The notes under the pieces were generated by a model that saw only the letters and a list, made by a program, of their open reading frames with translations, was not told the origin of the DNA and did not search any database. A stretch of DNA of 64,000 bases, taken from positions 1-64,000 of the forward strand of contig NZ_PDHM01000019.1 in assembly GCF_002573715.1 (NCBI RefSeq), read 5' to 3'. Source of the DNA: Paenibacillus sp. EZ-K15. GTDB taxonomy: Bacteria; Bacillota; Bacilli; Paenibacillales; Paenibacillaceae. Below, piece after piece: positions 42,875 through 51,793 of the stretch; position 1 is the first letter of the stretch, and each line of letters opens with the position of its first letter. Position numbers and translations under genes: made by a program.

Positions 42875-43258
42875 TCAACTATAATCCTCTATCACTGCTA
42901 TCTTTTCGTCCCTAAACTCAAATATGGACTTTCCCTTCATCTGAATCCGCTCCCCGGCCTTCATGCCGTTTGGCAGATCCGTTGCGAGAATACCTTCGTA
43001 ATCGATCTCAACCTGAACCTTGTCATCCTCTAACGAATAACCAACAATAGTCTGACAACGATAGGAGAATAACGACTTAGACTTTTCGGCTATTTCTCGA
43101 AATTTCTCGATTCCTTTTGTCTCCACATCCACCGATCCGCTTGAACTATTTCTAAATTCGATCTCCTCATGCAGAAGAGCAATCATCCCCTCGATATCAA
43201 ACGAATTATAGGCTCTCACATACTTTTCAACAATGTCCTTCATTTTCATAGGATGCAC
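42875..43258 (-). CDS. NTF2/SnoaL-like protein
   Basis: A 127-residue cone-fold protein: YVRAYNSFDIEGMIALLHEE at the start and SIFEFRDEKIAVIEDYS at the end are typical of the SnoaL-like/NTF2-like superfamily. Such proteins are ligand-binding or act as isomerases and hydrolases; the role cannot be set. GTG start behind GGGG. Confidence 0.8.
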   Translation of the reverse strand: MHPMKMKDIVEKYVRAYNSFDIEGMIALLHEEIEFRNSSSGSVDVETKGIEKFREIAEKSKSLFSYRCQTIVGYSLEDDKVQVEIDYEGILATDLPNGMKAGERIQMKGKSIFEFRDEKIAVIEDYS

Positions 43259-43388
43259 ACTACATTTCCCCTTTCGTCAATTTAGGTTCTAACCATGATT
43301 TTGTAAAACTCCGCCTTTTGCTTTGCACACTTCACATCGGTATATCATTTAATATTCTGACATTACTATAGTAAAAGAGGTGATCTGA

Positions 43389-43649
43389 ATGGGTCGTGTC
43401 ACTGCTGTTCCTCAACCGGATTTAGTATTAATCAGCTGGTCAAGAAACCCTCTTGTTGCGGGCTCCCCGCGTAGAATCCTTGCTGCCCGTGTCATTGGCG
43501 ATGCATCTCCTTGCCGGGCTGATTTAACGCCGAATGCATCGCTAAGAACCGCCTTAGCCTGCTTGCTGGATCATGATGTAGGTTTCAAAATCGTATTCCG
43601 TAAAAGAACATCCAACATTAGCGGTTACCTGTTATTGCAGCGTAATTAA
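43389..43649 (+). CDS. Small orphan protein, unknown function
   Basis: An 86-residue soluble, basic protein of unknown family (DLVLISWSRNPLVAGSPRRI, LACLLDHDVGFKIVFRK). It is the only plus-strand gene in this stretch. AGGTGA lies 5 nt before the ATG, and a terminator with two G-U pairs and a T-rich tail follows 9 nt after the stop. These marks suggest a real monocistronic gene. Confidence 0.6.
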   Translation: MGRVTAVPQPDLVLISWSRNPLVAGSPRRILAARVIGDASPCRADLTPNASLRTALACLLDHDVGFKIVFRKRTSNISGYLLLQRN

Positions 43650-43658
43650 TGAATGATG

Positions 43659-43690
43659 GAAGGAGCAGCGACCCTGCTTCTTTAATTTAT
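43659..43690 (+). terminator. Terminator of the small orphan gene
   Basis: GAAGGAGCAG pairs with CTGCTTCTTT (two G-U pairs, 5-nt loop), followed by AATTTATTT. Confidence 0.6.
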
Positions 43691-43829
43691 TTACGAGTTC
43701 CGATACAAGTTATCAGCCTCACGTCACCCATATATTTACAGTATAAAATCCATCTAATTATTTCACAACAATCCATGTATTACCAAATTAGATTGCCCAG
43801 GAAATATCACAGCACAGATTGCTTCTAAA

Positions 43830-43869
43830 AATGAAAAAGCTCGCAGGATATTTCTATCACCTGCAAGCT
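43830..43869 (-). terminator. Terminator of the stalk-domain gene
   Basis: On the minus strand AGCTTGCAGG pairs with CCTGCGAGCT (one G-U), followed by TTTTCATTTTT. Confidence 0.8.
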
Positions 43870-43939
43870 TCCTCGTAATAACCGCTATTCTTCTTTTTCA
43901 TATCAAATCCAGATCTCTATTGTTTTTGTCTCTTTTTAT

Positions 43940-44638
43940 TTATTTCAATAGGGCAACACTTACAGCAACCTTCTCCAGCTGTGCTTTGCTTAAGGAATGA
44001 TCCGGTGAGCTGATCGTCACAAAGCGGTCATTGATCTGAAATCCCAGCATGTCCGTATCATCCGGTGTATACCATTTCGCTTTTACCCCATTGGACAAAG
44101 TAACCGGTTTGCTGTCATATCCATGAGCGTAGTCTCTTGGGGAAATGTATACCGTCATATGTTTGAAGACCATGTTGACGCCATCTTCCGAAGCACCCGT
44201 CTTTTGATACATATCTCCTTTTATCATCTGACTTGGAGCGTACGGTGTTTGGAAACCATCAAATTTGGCGAATGCATTTTTGATTTCTTTTAATTGAGCA
44301 TCGCTATATTTCACTGTGGTTAACTCGATCGTCTGACCGTTTCCAGGTTTACTTCCGATCAGCACCTGATGATTCTTCGCATCGTATTGCACGGGTACAT
44401 CCAGTACATCAGCAATCGCGCGAACCGGCAAGTACGTTGTGTTTTGATATGTGATCGGTGTCAATTTTTTGCCCGTGTTATATACGGTTCCATCCACTTT
44501 GATACCGATGCTGTGATTCAGGTAAGCCGAGATTTTCTCCAGGTTTGCCCCCGCATAGACGCCCGCGGCTCCCGTTAACGTCATTCCCAGCACAGCAACT
44601 GCCACGATTGATTTTTTTAATGATTTCATTTTATCCAT
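43940..44638 (-). CDS. Exported protein with copper-amine-oxidase N-terminal-like (stalk) domain
   Basis: A 232-residue secreted protein. Signal peptide about 1-30; a stalk domain of the copper amine oxidase N-terminal type about 44-95 (IKVDGTVYN, TYLPVRAIADVLDVPVQYDA then KNHQVLIG), a module common in Paenibacillaceae exported proteins. A C-terminal domain of about 125 residues of unknown fold follows. The gene ends before a strong terminator. It lies next to a TolB-like lipoprotein gene with a 63-nt gap, so co-transcription is possible. Confidence 0.82.
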   Translation of the reverse strand: MDKMKSLKKSIVAVAVLGMTLTGAAGVYAGANLEKISAYLNHSIGIKVDGTVYNTGKKLTPITYQNTTYLPVRAIADVLDVPVQYDAKNHQVLIGSKPGNGQTIELTTVKYSDAQLKEIKNAFAKFDGFQTPYAPSQMIKGDMYQKTGASEDGVNMVFKHMTVYISPRDYAHGYDSKPVTLSNGVKAKWYTPDDTDMLGFQINDRFVTISSPDHSLSKAQLEKVAVSVALLK

Positions 44639-44701
44639 TCCTCTCGTTGTCTCACCAACATCACTAAGTCGATGAGTAATATGATGAAGCTCGATATAAC
44701 C

Positions 44702-45910
44702 CTATTTAAAATCCATCACGTACGTCGCAATTATAGCTTCTTTATCATCAATCGCAATTCCCAGTCTTTTTCCAGATGGGCTCCAAGTCAGAGGATAGAC
44801 AGGATGGGCGGCAGGATGCACTGCAGAATAATAGGGTGCCATCCAGCTTACCTTCCCCGAAGAGGTATCAAACACGTACACTCCGTTCATCCCGCTCTCA
44901 TTCTCCGAATACACATCGAAGGCTAATCTGGCGGAATCCGGTGACCAGGACAAGTACGAGATCAGATTGCCTTTTCCGATAAGTGAACCTTGCAAACTTC
45001 CGGCAGCGTCATAGATCAGCAGTTTGCTACTCTCGTCCCCTCCTGTGTTGGTCGCTGTCGCAACGGCAATGTACTCGCTGTCCGGAGAAATCGCAAAGTT
45101 CCATACATTTTCAATGAGATGTATCGGCTTCGACTGTCCGGGTTCAACGACCTTAAGCACCTGGTTCACATCGGTATAATAGATCCGGCCCTTACTCGCT
45201 CCGAATTGGTTGTAAAATTCAACATCCTCATCCTCAATGGCTATGGTGGTATAAGTGCCATCTGTGGAAATGAGTCGAATATCGCCTTTGCCGCTCATAG
45301 AGCCTGCTGCGAGAACATAGGTGTCGGAATCCAGCCATCCCCCAATCTCCATGTAATTGTCACCCTTAACCGGGATGCTCTTGTCTGTACTCAAATCCTT
45401 CAGGAAATTGTCAGCCGTGTACTTATCCCTCCATTTCTGAATAAAGCTATATTTACCGTCTGGCGAGATCTCTTCTTTGACAAGCTGTTCGCCTGGATGC
45501 GACTCTTCATGATTCGTGAGCTCACGTCGCTCACCTGTACTTACGTTCACTGCTTCGGTGGTATAAGCATATTGCGGTTCTTCCGTTTCGGTCGCTTCCT
45601 TGATCAGCTTGGTTGTTAGCACCTTGACCTCATTCTCCGACAGCCATGCCTCAATGTTGGACGAGGCGATCCGGTGAGTCTGATTCACGACCACTTCCTG
45701 ACTGGGTTGCCCACTCGCCCCTTCCACAACCGTGAGTTTGCGCTCCCCCGATGCCGTCTCTCCAGCATTCGATACAGGGGGCTGACCGGTTGCACTGTTG
45801 CCTGGCTCTACGATCGTCAACCGATCCTGGGACTGGCAGGCCGTGAGGGCTGCAGCAACAGCAACAACAAACAGCAACTTGAACCCATGCTTCTCAAATC
45901 TATTTTTCAT
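44702..45910 (-). CDS. Lipoprotein with TolB-like beta-propeller region
   Basis: A 402-residue lipoprotein with lipobox LTAC, a linker of about 60 residues, then a beta-propeller of WD40/TolB type (ISPDGKYSFIQKW, FAISPDSEYIAVATATN, LSWSPDSARLAFDV, PLTWSPSGKRLGIAIDD). Such propellers bind partners or ligands at the cell surface. ATG 45910 is chosen because GGGGAGGAA lies upstream; an earlier in-frame start is less likely. Directly downstream of a two-component system but separated by a terminator and about 180 nt, so it may have its own promoter and be a target of that system. Confidence 0.82.
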   Translation of the reverse strand: MKNRFEKHGFKLLFVVAVAAALTACQSQDRLTIVEPGNSATGQPPVSNAGETASGERKLTVVEGASGQPSQEVVVNQTHRIASSNIEAWLSENEVKVLTTKLIKEATETEEPQYAYTTEAVNVSTGERRELTNHEESHPGEQLVKEEISPDGKYSFIQKWRDKYTADNFLKDLSTDKSIPVKGDNYMEIGGWLDSDTYVLAAGSMSGKGDIRLISTDGTYTTIAIEDEDVEFYNQFGASKGRIYYTDVNQVLKVVEPGQSKPIHLIENVWNFAISPDSEYIAVATATNTGGDESSKLLIYDAAGSLQGSLIGKGNLISYLSWSPDSARLAFDVYSENESGMNGVYVFDTSSGKVSWMAPYYSAVHPAAHPVYPLTWSPSGKRLGIAIDDKEAIIATYVMDFK

Positions 45911-46067
45911 AACAGGTTCCTCCCCTGCATATCCCCCAAGGAGCTTTGGCAGCTGCAGTTTTTGTCTTAGCATACCTCATGTTTCCCTGTTGAACTCAGT
46001 ATAGAATGCGAATATCTCGATACGATATCGAGCTTGTAACGAACTTGTAAACAAATAGATAACCTTG

Positions 46068-46109
46068 AAAAAAAGAAAGCCCAGACCTTATTCCAAGTCT
46101 GAACTTTCT
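46068..46109 (-). terminator. Terminator overlapping the end of the kinase gene
   Basis: On the minus strand AGAAAG, TT, CAGAC pair with GTCTG, GG, CTTTCT, followed by TTTTTTTC. The stem begins inside the last codons of the kinase gene, so the stop codon lies within the hairpin loop. Confidence 0.75.
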
Positions 46110-47623
46110 TCTGTCGAAATAACCTCTGTCGATTGTGGCCGATTCATCGGCAGGACCATCACAAACGTAGAACCGCCGGGCCCCGATTCCGCAAGCTGTA
46201 CGGAACCATGCTGTTTCTCCGCCAGATTGCGCACCAGAGATAACCCTAAGCCAGTTCCTCCGTGAACCCTGGAGCGGTCACTGCTCACCGTATAAAACGG
46301 ATCGAAGATCCGTTCTCTGGCATCGTCCGGGATTCCGATTCCGGTATCGTTTACCTTAATGATCATCTGATCATGGCCATGCTCATCCTGCTTCACTTCA
46401 TTCGAGAGCGTGACGGTCCCTCCGGGCCGATTGTATTTAATTCCGTTATCCAGCAGATTTAGAATCATGTGCATCAGATTCTCCGGATCGGCCCATACCT
46501 TACCATCCGTTAGGGAGGTCTGAATCGTAATGTTAGATTGCTCTGCCTTAGCTTCCAGTCGGGCTGCCGCTTCTTGCAGAATCGGCAGAAGCTCTACGTG
46601 CTCCGCATGGGTTTCGAATTCGTAAATATCCATGGACGATAACTGAAGCGCCTTCTCTACCAATCGGTATAGACGCTGTGCTTCCTTGCTGATCTGTCCT
46701 CTGGCTTCCTCAAGCAGGGCTGGATCATCACGATACATTTCAAGCAGATCCGCATAAGCCAATATGGAAGTCAGCGGCGTTTTCAATTCATGGCTGATAT
46801 TCCCGATAAACTGCTTCTGCTGCTGTTCCAGCTCCTGCAACCGTTCGATGGCATCCAGCAGCTTCAGCTTTTCCTCCGTGAGCTGGCTCACCGAGGAGGA
46901 AATTCGCCCGCTCATCTCATATATGCCTTGTGCCAGCTCGCCGAGCTCATCGTTTCGCTTAACCGTCGGTTCGCTAAGATAGACTCCTTCGCCAATCTTC
47001 TGCGCAGCCTGGTTCAGTCTGCTGATGACATGAACCTGCCGCCAGACGTATAGAAAACCGATTAAGAAGCCCGCGGCCAATACGGCAAGACCCGTCACGA
47101 TAAACAGGTTCTGGATCCGATCATAGAAAGCATGCTGCTCAGCTAGCGATGCGTGGAATTGAATCGTTCCGATCGGCTTATCCATATTCCGAAGCGGGGC
47201 AAGATAGAGCAGCTGGTCCCCCTCGGTAATATAGGCGGAACGCCCTTGCGCTGTGTGTGCAAGTGCGTCTTGTACATCCATTTTCGGCTGAAACGGAAGG
47301 GAAGTCCCTGTGAATGTACCATCCAGCTTATACAGGGTCACCGGCATACCGCTTTGGGTTCCAAGATCAACCGCTAGCCGTTGACCGACATTTTCCATAA
47401 AATCATCCGGCTGGGTTTGAGGATTCGTCAAAAATTCCTGATGAACCCTGAGATTGGCCGCTTCGGCTTCATGGGCGAAGGATTGCTCCAGGCGCATCCG
47501 CTGATCCTCCCGGATCCCGGCCAGAACCAATGTGCTTAGAACAACAACAACGGCGATCAGCAGCAAGGCGAGAAGAAGTGCGACTTTCCACTTTAAGCCG
47601 AAACGCACCTTTCTTTTGCTCAT
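46088..47623 (-). CDS. Membrane sensor histidine kinase (HAMP-HisKA-HATPase)
   Basis: A 511-residue kinase. TM1 about 13-35; extracellular sensor about 36-172; TM2 about 173-195; HAMP to about 250; a heptad-like region (TEEKLKLLDAIERLQELEQQ) leads to HisKA with IGNISHELKTPLTSI (H278); HATPase with NLLDNGIKYN, VNDTGIGIP and GTGLGLSLV. Its start overlaps the response-regulator stop by 4 nt. The target genes probably include the downstream lipoprotein gene. Confidence 0.93.
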   Translation of the reverse strand: MSKRKVRFGLKWKVALLLALLLIAVVVVLSTLVLAGIREDQRMRLEQSFAHEAEAANLRVHQEFLTNPQTQPDDFMENVGQRLAVDLGTQSGMPVTLYKLDGTFTGTSLPFQPKMDVQDALAHTAQGRSAYITEGDQLLYLAPLRNMDKPIGTIQFHASLAEQHAFYDRIQNLFIVTGLAVLAAGFLIGFLYVWRQVHVISRLNQAAQKIGEGVYLSEPTVKRNDELGELAQGIYEMSGRISSSVSQLTEEKLKLLDAIERLQELEQQQKQFIGNISHELKTPLTSILAYADLLEMYRDDPALLEEARGQISKEAQRLYRLVEKALQLSSMDIYEFETHAEHVELLPILQEAAARLEAKAEQSNITIQTSLTDGKVWADPENLMHMILNLLDNGIKYNRPGGTVTLSNEVKQDEHGHDQMIIKVNDTGIGIPDDARERIFDPFYTVSSDRSRVHGGTGLGLSLVRNLAEKQHGSVQLAESGPGGSTFVMVLPMNRPQSTEVISTEESSDLE

Positions 47624-48315
47624 GATGGAATCTCCGTGCTTTTATATCCAATGCCATAAACGGTCTGAATCACTTCGTGCTGGTTCCCCAGCTTCTTGCG
47701 CAATCTCTGGACGTGAATATCCACCGTTCGCGTGCCGCCGGCAAAATCCATATCCCATACCTGTTCAAGCAAGGCCTCGCGCGAATATACCCGTTCCGGA
47801 TTCCGGGCCAAGAGAGCCATGAGATCAAACTCCTTCGGCGTGAGCTCAAGGGGCTTGCCTTCGGCGTGAACGGTGCGATTTAACAGATTAATGGTAAGCC
47901 CGGATATCCGGATCACATGCTGGTCCGGGGCTTGCTGCCCGACTGCTTCAGGTGTACGGCTTCTTCGGGACAATGCTTTTACCCTGGCGATCATCTCCCG
48001 CATATCGAAGGGCTTCGTCATATAATCATCCGCACCAAGCTCCAGCCCGAGCACCTTATCCACAATATCGTTCTTCACCGTCAACAACAGAATGGCTGGG
48101 CGCTGCCGGTTCTCGAGCTTGCGACAGACATCGTACCCGCTAAGCTTCGGCATCATAACATCGAGCACCATCACGTCAGGATCAAACGATTCCACTCGCT
48201 CCAGCGCTTCCTGCCCATCCCCTGCCGTCTCCACCGTATGTCCTTCTCTTCGCAGCGCATAAGCGACTGCGCTTGAGATACTAATCTCATCATCCACTAC
48301 AAGTACCTTGGTCAT
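47620..48315 (-). CDS. OmpR/PhoB-family response regulator
   Basis: A 231-residue regulator. Receiver with D8/D9 acidic pocket, D52 phospho-acceptor (VMVLDVMMPKLSG), LLTVKND and YMTKPF. C-terminal winged helix (ELTPKEFDLMALLARNPERV, VWDMDFAGGTRTVDIHVQRL, YGIGYKS). AAAGGAG lies upstream of the start. A possible promoter is TTGAAA-17-TACCAT on the minus strand (48394-48366). Confidence 0.94.
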   Translation of the reverse strand: MTKVLVVDDEISISSAVAYALRREGHTVETAGDGQEALERVESFDPDVMVLDVMMPKLSGYDVCRKLENRQRPAILLLTVKNDIVDKVLGLELGADDYMTKPFDMREMIARVKALSRRSRTPEAVGQQAPDQHVIRISGLTINLLNRTVHAEGKPLELTPKEFDLMALLARNPERVYSREALLEQVWDMDFAGGTRTVDIHVQRLRKKLGNQHEVIQTVYGIGYKSTEIPS

Positions 48316-48365
48316 TGCAGATACGACTCCTTTACTGGCCGATTACAACATTTACTAGTGCAATG

Positions 48366-48394
48366 ATGGTACCGTATCCGGCATCATATTTCAA
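48366..48394 (-). promoter_or_regulatory. Possible promoter of the second two-component operon
   Basis: On the minus strand TTGAAA (48394-48389) and TACCAT (48371-48366) are 17 bp apart, about 50 bp before the regulator start. The -10 is weak. Confidence 0.35.
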
Positions 48395-48422
48395 CCTGTA
48401 TGGGCTGCAGTACACTTCAACA

Positions 48423-48447
48423 GAAAAAGAGAACCCAAGGCTCTCTT
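48423..48447 (-). terminator. Terminator of the histidine-phosphatase gene
   Basis: On the minus strand AAGAGAGCC pairs with GGTTCTCTT (one G-U), tri-loop, followed by TTTCTG. About 12 nt past the stop of the upstream unit. Confidence 0.6.
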
Positions 48448-48459
48448 TGATTTACCCGC

Positions 48460-49002
48460 TTATTTCTCAAAAATATACATGGCACCATTCCTGGGTTGTA
48501 CAAATCCCTTTCCTCGGTAACCTCTTCTGGACAATTCCTGAGTCAGCACTTTCATGAATACACCGTGACTAACCACTAATACGTTGCGATTACGGTAACG
48601 TTCTTCGATCCAATCGATGATATGCCCAGCTCGATCCAGCGTTTCGCTTCTCCGTTCCGCTTGCGAGCCGTGAGACAAATACCAAGCCAAACGCCCCATC
48701 AGCAACCACATATAGTAATGAAGCTTTAGATTTCCAAAAGGATGAATCGATTGAACCTCAATCTCTCTTAACCGATTCGTTGCGATGATAGGGCCTGGAT
48801 ATATCGTTTCTGCTGTCTGAATGGCTCGGGATAAATCACTGGATATGCATACGTTCCACTCCGAAAAACCATAGTCCAGGTCAGATTGTTCAATTTCAGC
48901 GTTATTGTAAGCCTCCACCCAAGCATTAAACTGATCGGACGTCATCCATTTCCTATCGAGTTTATGTATAACTTTAAAATGTCTTACCAATCCAATTTTC
49001 AT
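48460..49002 (-). CDS. Histidine phosphatase (phosphoglycerate-mutase-like)
   Basis: A 180-residue member of the histidine phosphatase superfamily. GLVRHFK holds the catalytic RH; CISSDLSRAIQTAE, RLREIEVQ and VLVVSHGVFMKVL supply the rest of the pocket, including the second His. The proton-donor segment is somewhat divergent (REIE). The substrate is unknown. It is at the end of a minus-strand run that starts with the methyltransferase and GrpB-type genes. Confidence 0.85.
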   Translation of the reverse strand: MKIGLVRHFKVIHKLDRKWMTSDQFNAWVEAYNNAEIEQSDLDYGFSEWNVCISSDLSRAIQTAETIYPGPIIATNRLREIEVQSIHPFGNLKLHYYMWLLMGRLAWYLSHGSQAERRSETLDRAGHIIDWIEERYRNRNVLVVSHGVFMKVLTQELSRRGYRGKGFVQPRNGAMYIFEK

Positions 49003-49019
49003 AGGGCTCCTTAGATCAT

Positions 49020-49904
49020 TTATTCTCTACTAACCGTGCCAAAAGAAATCTTCATATTCGGCGCGTAAGTTAACCACGAATCGCTATCAAACTCCTGAAA
49101 CAACTTAAGTTCGACGGCATATTGGGCTTGTGCTTCTTCTATTGTTAAACCTCTCTGCACCAACTGCTCCACTACCTTAACTGAATCTTCTTGTTCCTGC
49201 CCAATACCTTCTTCCTTCAAGGACTGAAAAAGCCGATCCTTCTCTGCAGCGTCCATATTCTGGTCCAAAAAATTCACTTTGTCACTGACTCGGCATTCCA
49301 CATTCCGTAATCCCAGCTGACTTAGGAATATCGGCAGCTTCATGCCGATGTTCCCATCTTTACCGCTATCTTTGGAACTCCCTTCATACAATTTCTGTAA
49401 TATGCCTAGACGGAAAACCTCGGAATGCTGAACCTCATCGAAGCCATAATTTGCAGCATTGGCGATCCAATGTGGTTCAAAACAAATGACTCGGCCGCCG
49501 TCCAGTACACTATCGACCATTTTTTGAAGGATCATCCGAGGGTTTGCCATATGTAATAAAAATGCATGACAGATCGCAACGTCATACTGACGATGCACAA
49601 ACATGTCCTCAATATCTCCTTGAATGAATTCAGCGGAATAGGGCAGCTTATCAAACACTTCTCTTGCTTCCTTGATCAAATCTTCACCTTTGTCTATACC
49701 TGTATAGGTTGACCCTTCGGGTAATAGCGGGAGAAGCTTCAGTCCAAGATCCCCATATCCACAACCATAATCCAGGATGTTAACGGGGGCATTCAATTTC
49801 CAGACGTTCTTCACTAGAAACTCCAGGTAGTCATCGTTGTAATATAACCATCTGGTATTTCTCAAATATTCGATTTTAGAATCCCAGTAATATTCGGACA
49901 TCAT
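49020..49904 (-). CDS. Class I SAM-dependent methyltransferase
   Basis: A 294-residue methyltransferase with motif I ILDYGCGYGDLGLKLL, acidic TYTGIDKGEDLIKEA, and VAICHAFLLHMANPRMIL (motif IV region). A C-terminal helical part of about 110 residues follows the core. Substrate unknown. Just 17 nt before the phosphatase gene and 18 nt after the GrpB-type gene, so co-transcribed. Confidence 0.85.
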   Translation of the reverse strand: MMSEYYWDSKIEYLRNTRWLYYNDDYLEFLVKNVWKLNAPVNILDYGCGYGDLGLKLLPLLPEGSTYTGIDKGEDLIKEAREVFDKLPYSAEFIQGDIEDMFVHRQYDVAICHAFLLHMANPRMILQKMVDSVLDGGRVICFEPHWIANAANYGFDEVQHSEVFRLGILQKLYEGSSKDSGKDGNIGMKLPIFLSQLGLRNVECRVSDKVNFLDQNMDAAEKDRLFQSLKEEGIGQEQEDSVKVVEQLVQRGLTIEEAQAQYAVELKLFQEFDSDSWLTYAPNMKISFGTVSRE

Positions 49905-49922
49905 CTTTACTTCCTTCCAGCA

Positions 49923-50456
49923 TCAAGATTCCTGACTAACTCCGTCCGTATCCAGCCTTGCCTTATGGATCACTTCACGAATGAAATCAGCCTTGCCGTT
50001 GGTATAGGCCACGCGGTCATGTTTATATTGATTTTCGAGAACTTTTTTTAAGGTATAATACTGATCCCTTGTATCCGGATGGTTCTTTAAATACTCCCTG
50101 AATAAAATTTGGTCGTTCCACTGTTGGCCTTGATACTTGTAAATATGAAGATGATGCGTCCCCGCCCGCCATTGCCCTCTTCTAAAGAACAGTCGCTCCG
50201 GAAACTCCGGTTTAAATACATATTCATACCCGATTCTGGCCAGATCCTCTATATATTGTTCATTTACTAGCGTTAATTTCAAAACACCAGCCATCATATC
50301 GATGGTCGGTTTCGATCCTAAACCCATCACCGACGTGCTCCCGATATGTTCGATATGGACATCAAGTCCCTTCAGTGCTGACTCAATTTTAGCTTTTTCC
50401 CGTTCGAACTCGTCTTTCCAGTCCGGATTGTATGGTGTTACAATAACTTCTTCCAT
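49923..50456 (-). CDS. GrpB/UPF0157-family protein
   Basis: A 177-residue protein of the GrpB (UPF0157) family, a nucleotidyltransferase-like fold. EHIGSTSVMGLGSKPTIDMM is the family signature; VTPYNPDWKDEFEREKAKIE and HHLHIY also fit. The biochemical role is not established; some members are fused to CoaE. Confidence 0.88.
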   Translation of the reverse strand: MEEVIVTPYNPDWKDEFEREKAKIESALKGLDVHIEHIGSTSVMGLGSKPTIDMMAGVLKLTLVNEQYIEDLARIGYEYVFKPEFPERLFFRRGQWRAGTHHLHIYKYQGQQWNDQILFREYLKNHPDTRDQYYTLKKVLENQYKHDRVAYTNGKADFIREVIHKARLDTDGVSQES

Positions 50457-50498
50457 GCGAATATTCCTTTCGATACATGATAGACCAATACGAAGTCC

Positions 50499-50978
50499 TT
50501 ATATATTCCGTCTCAGCTTAATTTCAAACTCCGGCTTCGTAATATATTCCATATAGACGGCCTCTCGATTAAAATCCAAATAAGCCTGAAATCGCGTACG
50601 AATGGCCGGGGCCGTAATCAATTGAAGCACTTCGTCCTTAGCGATCCAACGACTGTCCGTCGTTTCTTCCGAAATCGTCAGCTCTCCACCCGTAGGTTTA
50701 CATACAAAATCCATCATCACCTTCGTTGGAACCTCAGCAACTCCGCTGTGTCCCGGATAGGTTGATGTATTGGAATAGACGCCGATCAGATGAGAAACGA
50801 TGGTATCAATGCCGCTTTCCTCTTTGATTTCTCTTATCAGCGCATCCATTAGATTCTCTCCGGCTTCCACCTGCCCACCTGGAAAAACCCACCCGTTACG
50901 GTCCTTCACCAACAATATTTCACCGCGTTCATTCTCAACCACGCCGCCTACAGCGACGATATGTGTTGGCATCATCAT
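50499..50978 (-). CDS. Nudix hydrolase
   Basis: A 159-residue Nudix protein with the box GGQVEAGENLMDALIREIKE then ESGI. VVENERGEILLVKDRNGWVF is the preceding strand. The T to S change in the ESGI position is seen in many members. It lies upstream of the GrpB-type gene by about 40 nt. Confidence 0.9.
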   Translation of the reverse strand: MMMPTHIVAVGGVVENERGEILLVKDRNGWVFPGGQVEAGENLMDALIREIKEESGIDTIVSHLIGVYSNTSTYPGHSGVAEVPTKVMMDFVCKPTGGELTISEETTDSRWIAKDEVLQLITAPAIRTRFQAYLDFNREAVYMEYITKPEFEIKLRRNI

Positions 50979-51032
50979 GACAACAGCCCCCGATAGATAA
51001 GATATACTTCAACTTTCACAAGACAAGGCCCC

Positions 51033-51773
51033 TTAGATTTCGTTATAATTCACAATGCTTCCAGGTTCAAAATCCTTGTCGATGATATGTAGCAGATGCG
51101 CCCCGATTTCCTCTGTAGATAGCAGCTGTCCAGACTCATGCGCATGGGCGAAGGCTTTGGCCATTTCAAATTCCTGCTCATTTTTCCCTCTCGCCAGTCT
51201 TTGCATTTCCGTATCCACCATTCCAGGATTGACCGCAATGATCTCCACCTGGTTCTGCCGGTTCCTTTGCTCGGTCCCAACACTCTGTGTAAACATATTG
51301 ATCCCAGCCTTCGCCGTGCAGTATACGCTCATCGTAGGTGCTGGATATGTTCCGGAGCCAGAAGAGATGTTGATGATTTTCTTTCGAATGGAGAGCCCCT
51401 CCGTTTTCTTGATGAAGCAGGAAGTTAAGATCATCGGCGCAATCAAACTGATTTGCACATTCATATGAATATCTCTTGCATCGCATAGTTCAATGGCCTT
51501 CAGCGGTTCAAGCATGGACGCATTATTGATAAGGCAGATCATATCCGCGTAAGCGGGATCGATCTCGTCAAATATGTTATCCACAAGCTCCTCCAGCCCC
51601 AACGTATCGCTCAGATTATATACATGGTGTCTGTATTTTGAATAGCTGCTCAATCTCTCGGACTTTCCTCTCGCGATCCCATACACGAAATTCCCCTTCT
51701 CAAGAAGCATATAGGCCAGTTGCTCGCCGATTCCTTTTGAAGTTCCCGTGATGATGAAATGACCTCCGCTCAT
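51033..51773 (-). CDS. Short-chain dehydrogenase/reductase, YueD-like
   Basis: A 246-residue NADP-dependent oxidoreductase. ITGTSKGIGEQLA is the dinucleotide motif, LINNAS the NNA(G/S) motif, and INISSGSGTYPAPTMSVYCT then AK holds the Ser-Tyr-Lys catalytic set. VNPGMVDTEMQ follows. It resembles B. subtilis YueD (benzil reductase) and sepiapterin reductases; the natural substrate is not known. Confidence 0.87.
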   Translation of the reverse strand: MSGGHFIITGTSKGIGEQLAYMLLEKGNFVYGIARGKSERLSSYSKYRHHVYNLSDTLGLEELVDNIFDEIDPAYADMICLINNASMLEPLKAIELCDARDIHMNVQISLIAPMILTSCFIKKTEGLSIRKKIINISSGSGTYPAPTMSVYCTAKAGINMFTQSVGTEQRNRQNQVEIIAVNPGMVDTEMQRLARGKNEQEFEMAKAFAHAHESGQLLSTEEIGAHLLHIIDKDFEPGSIVNYNEI

Positions 51774-51793
51774 TGTTTTAACCCTCCGTTATT

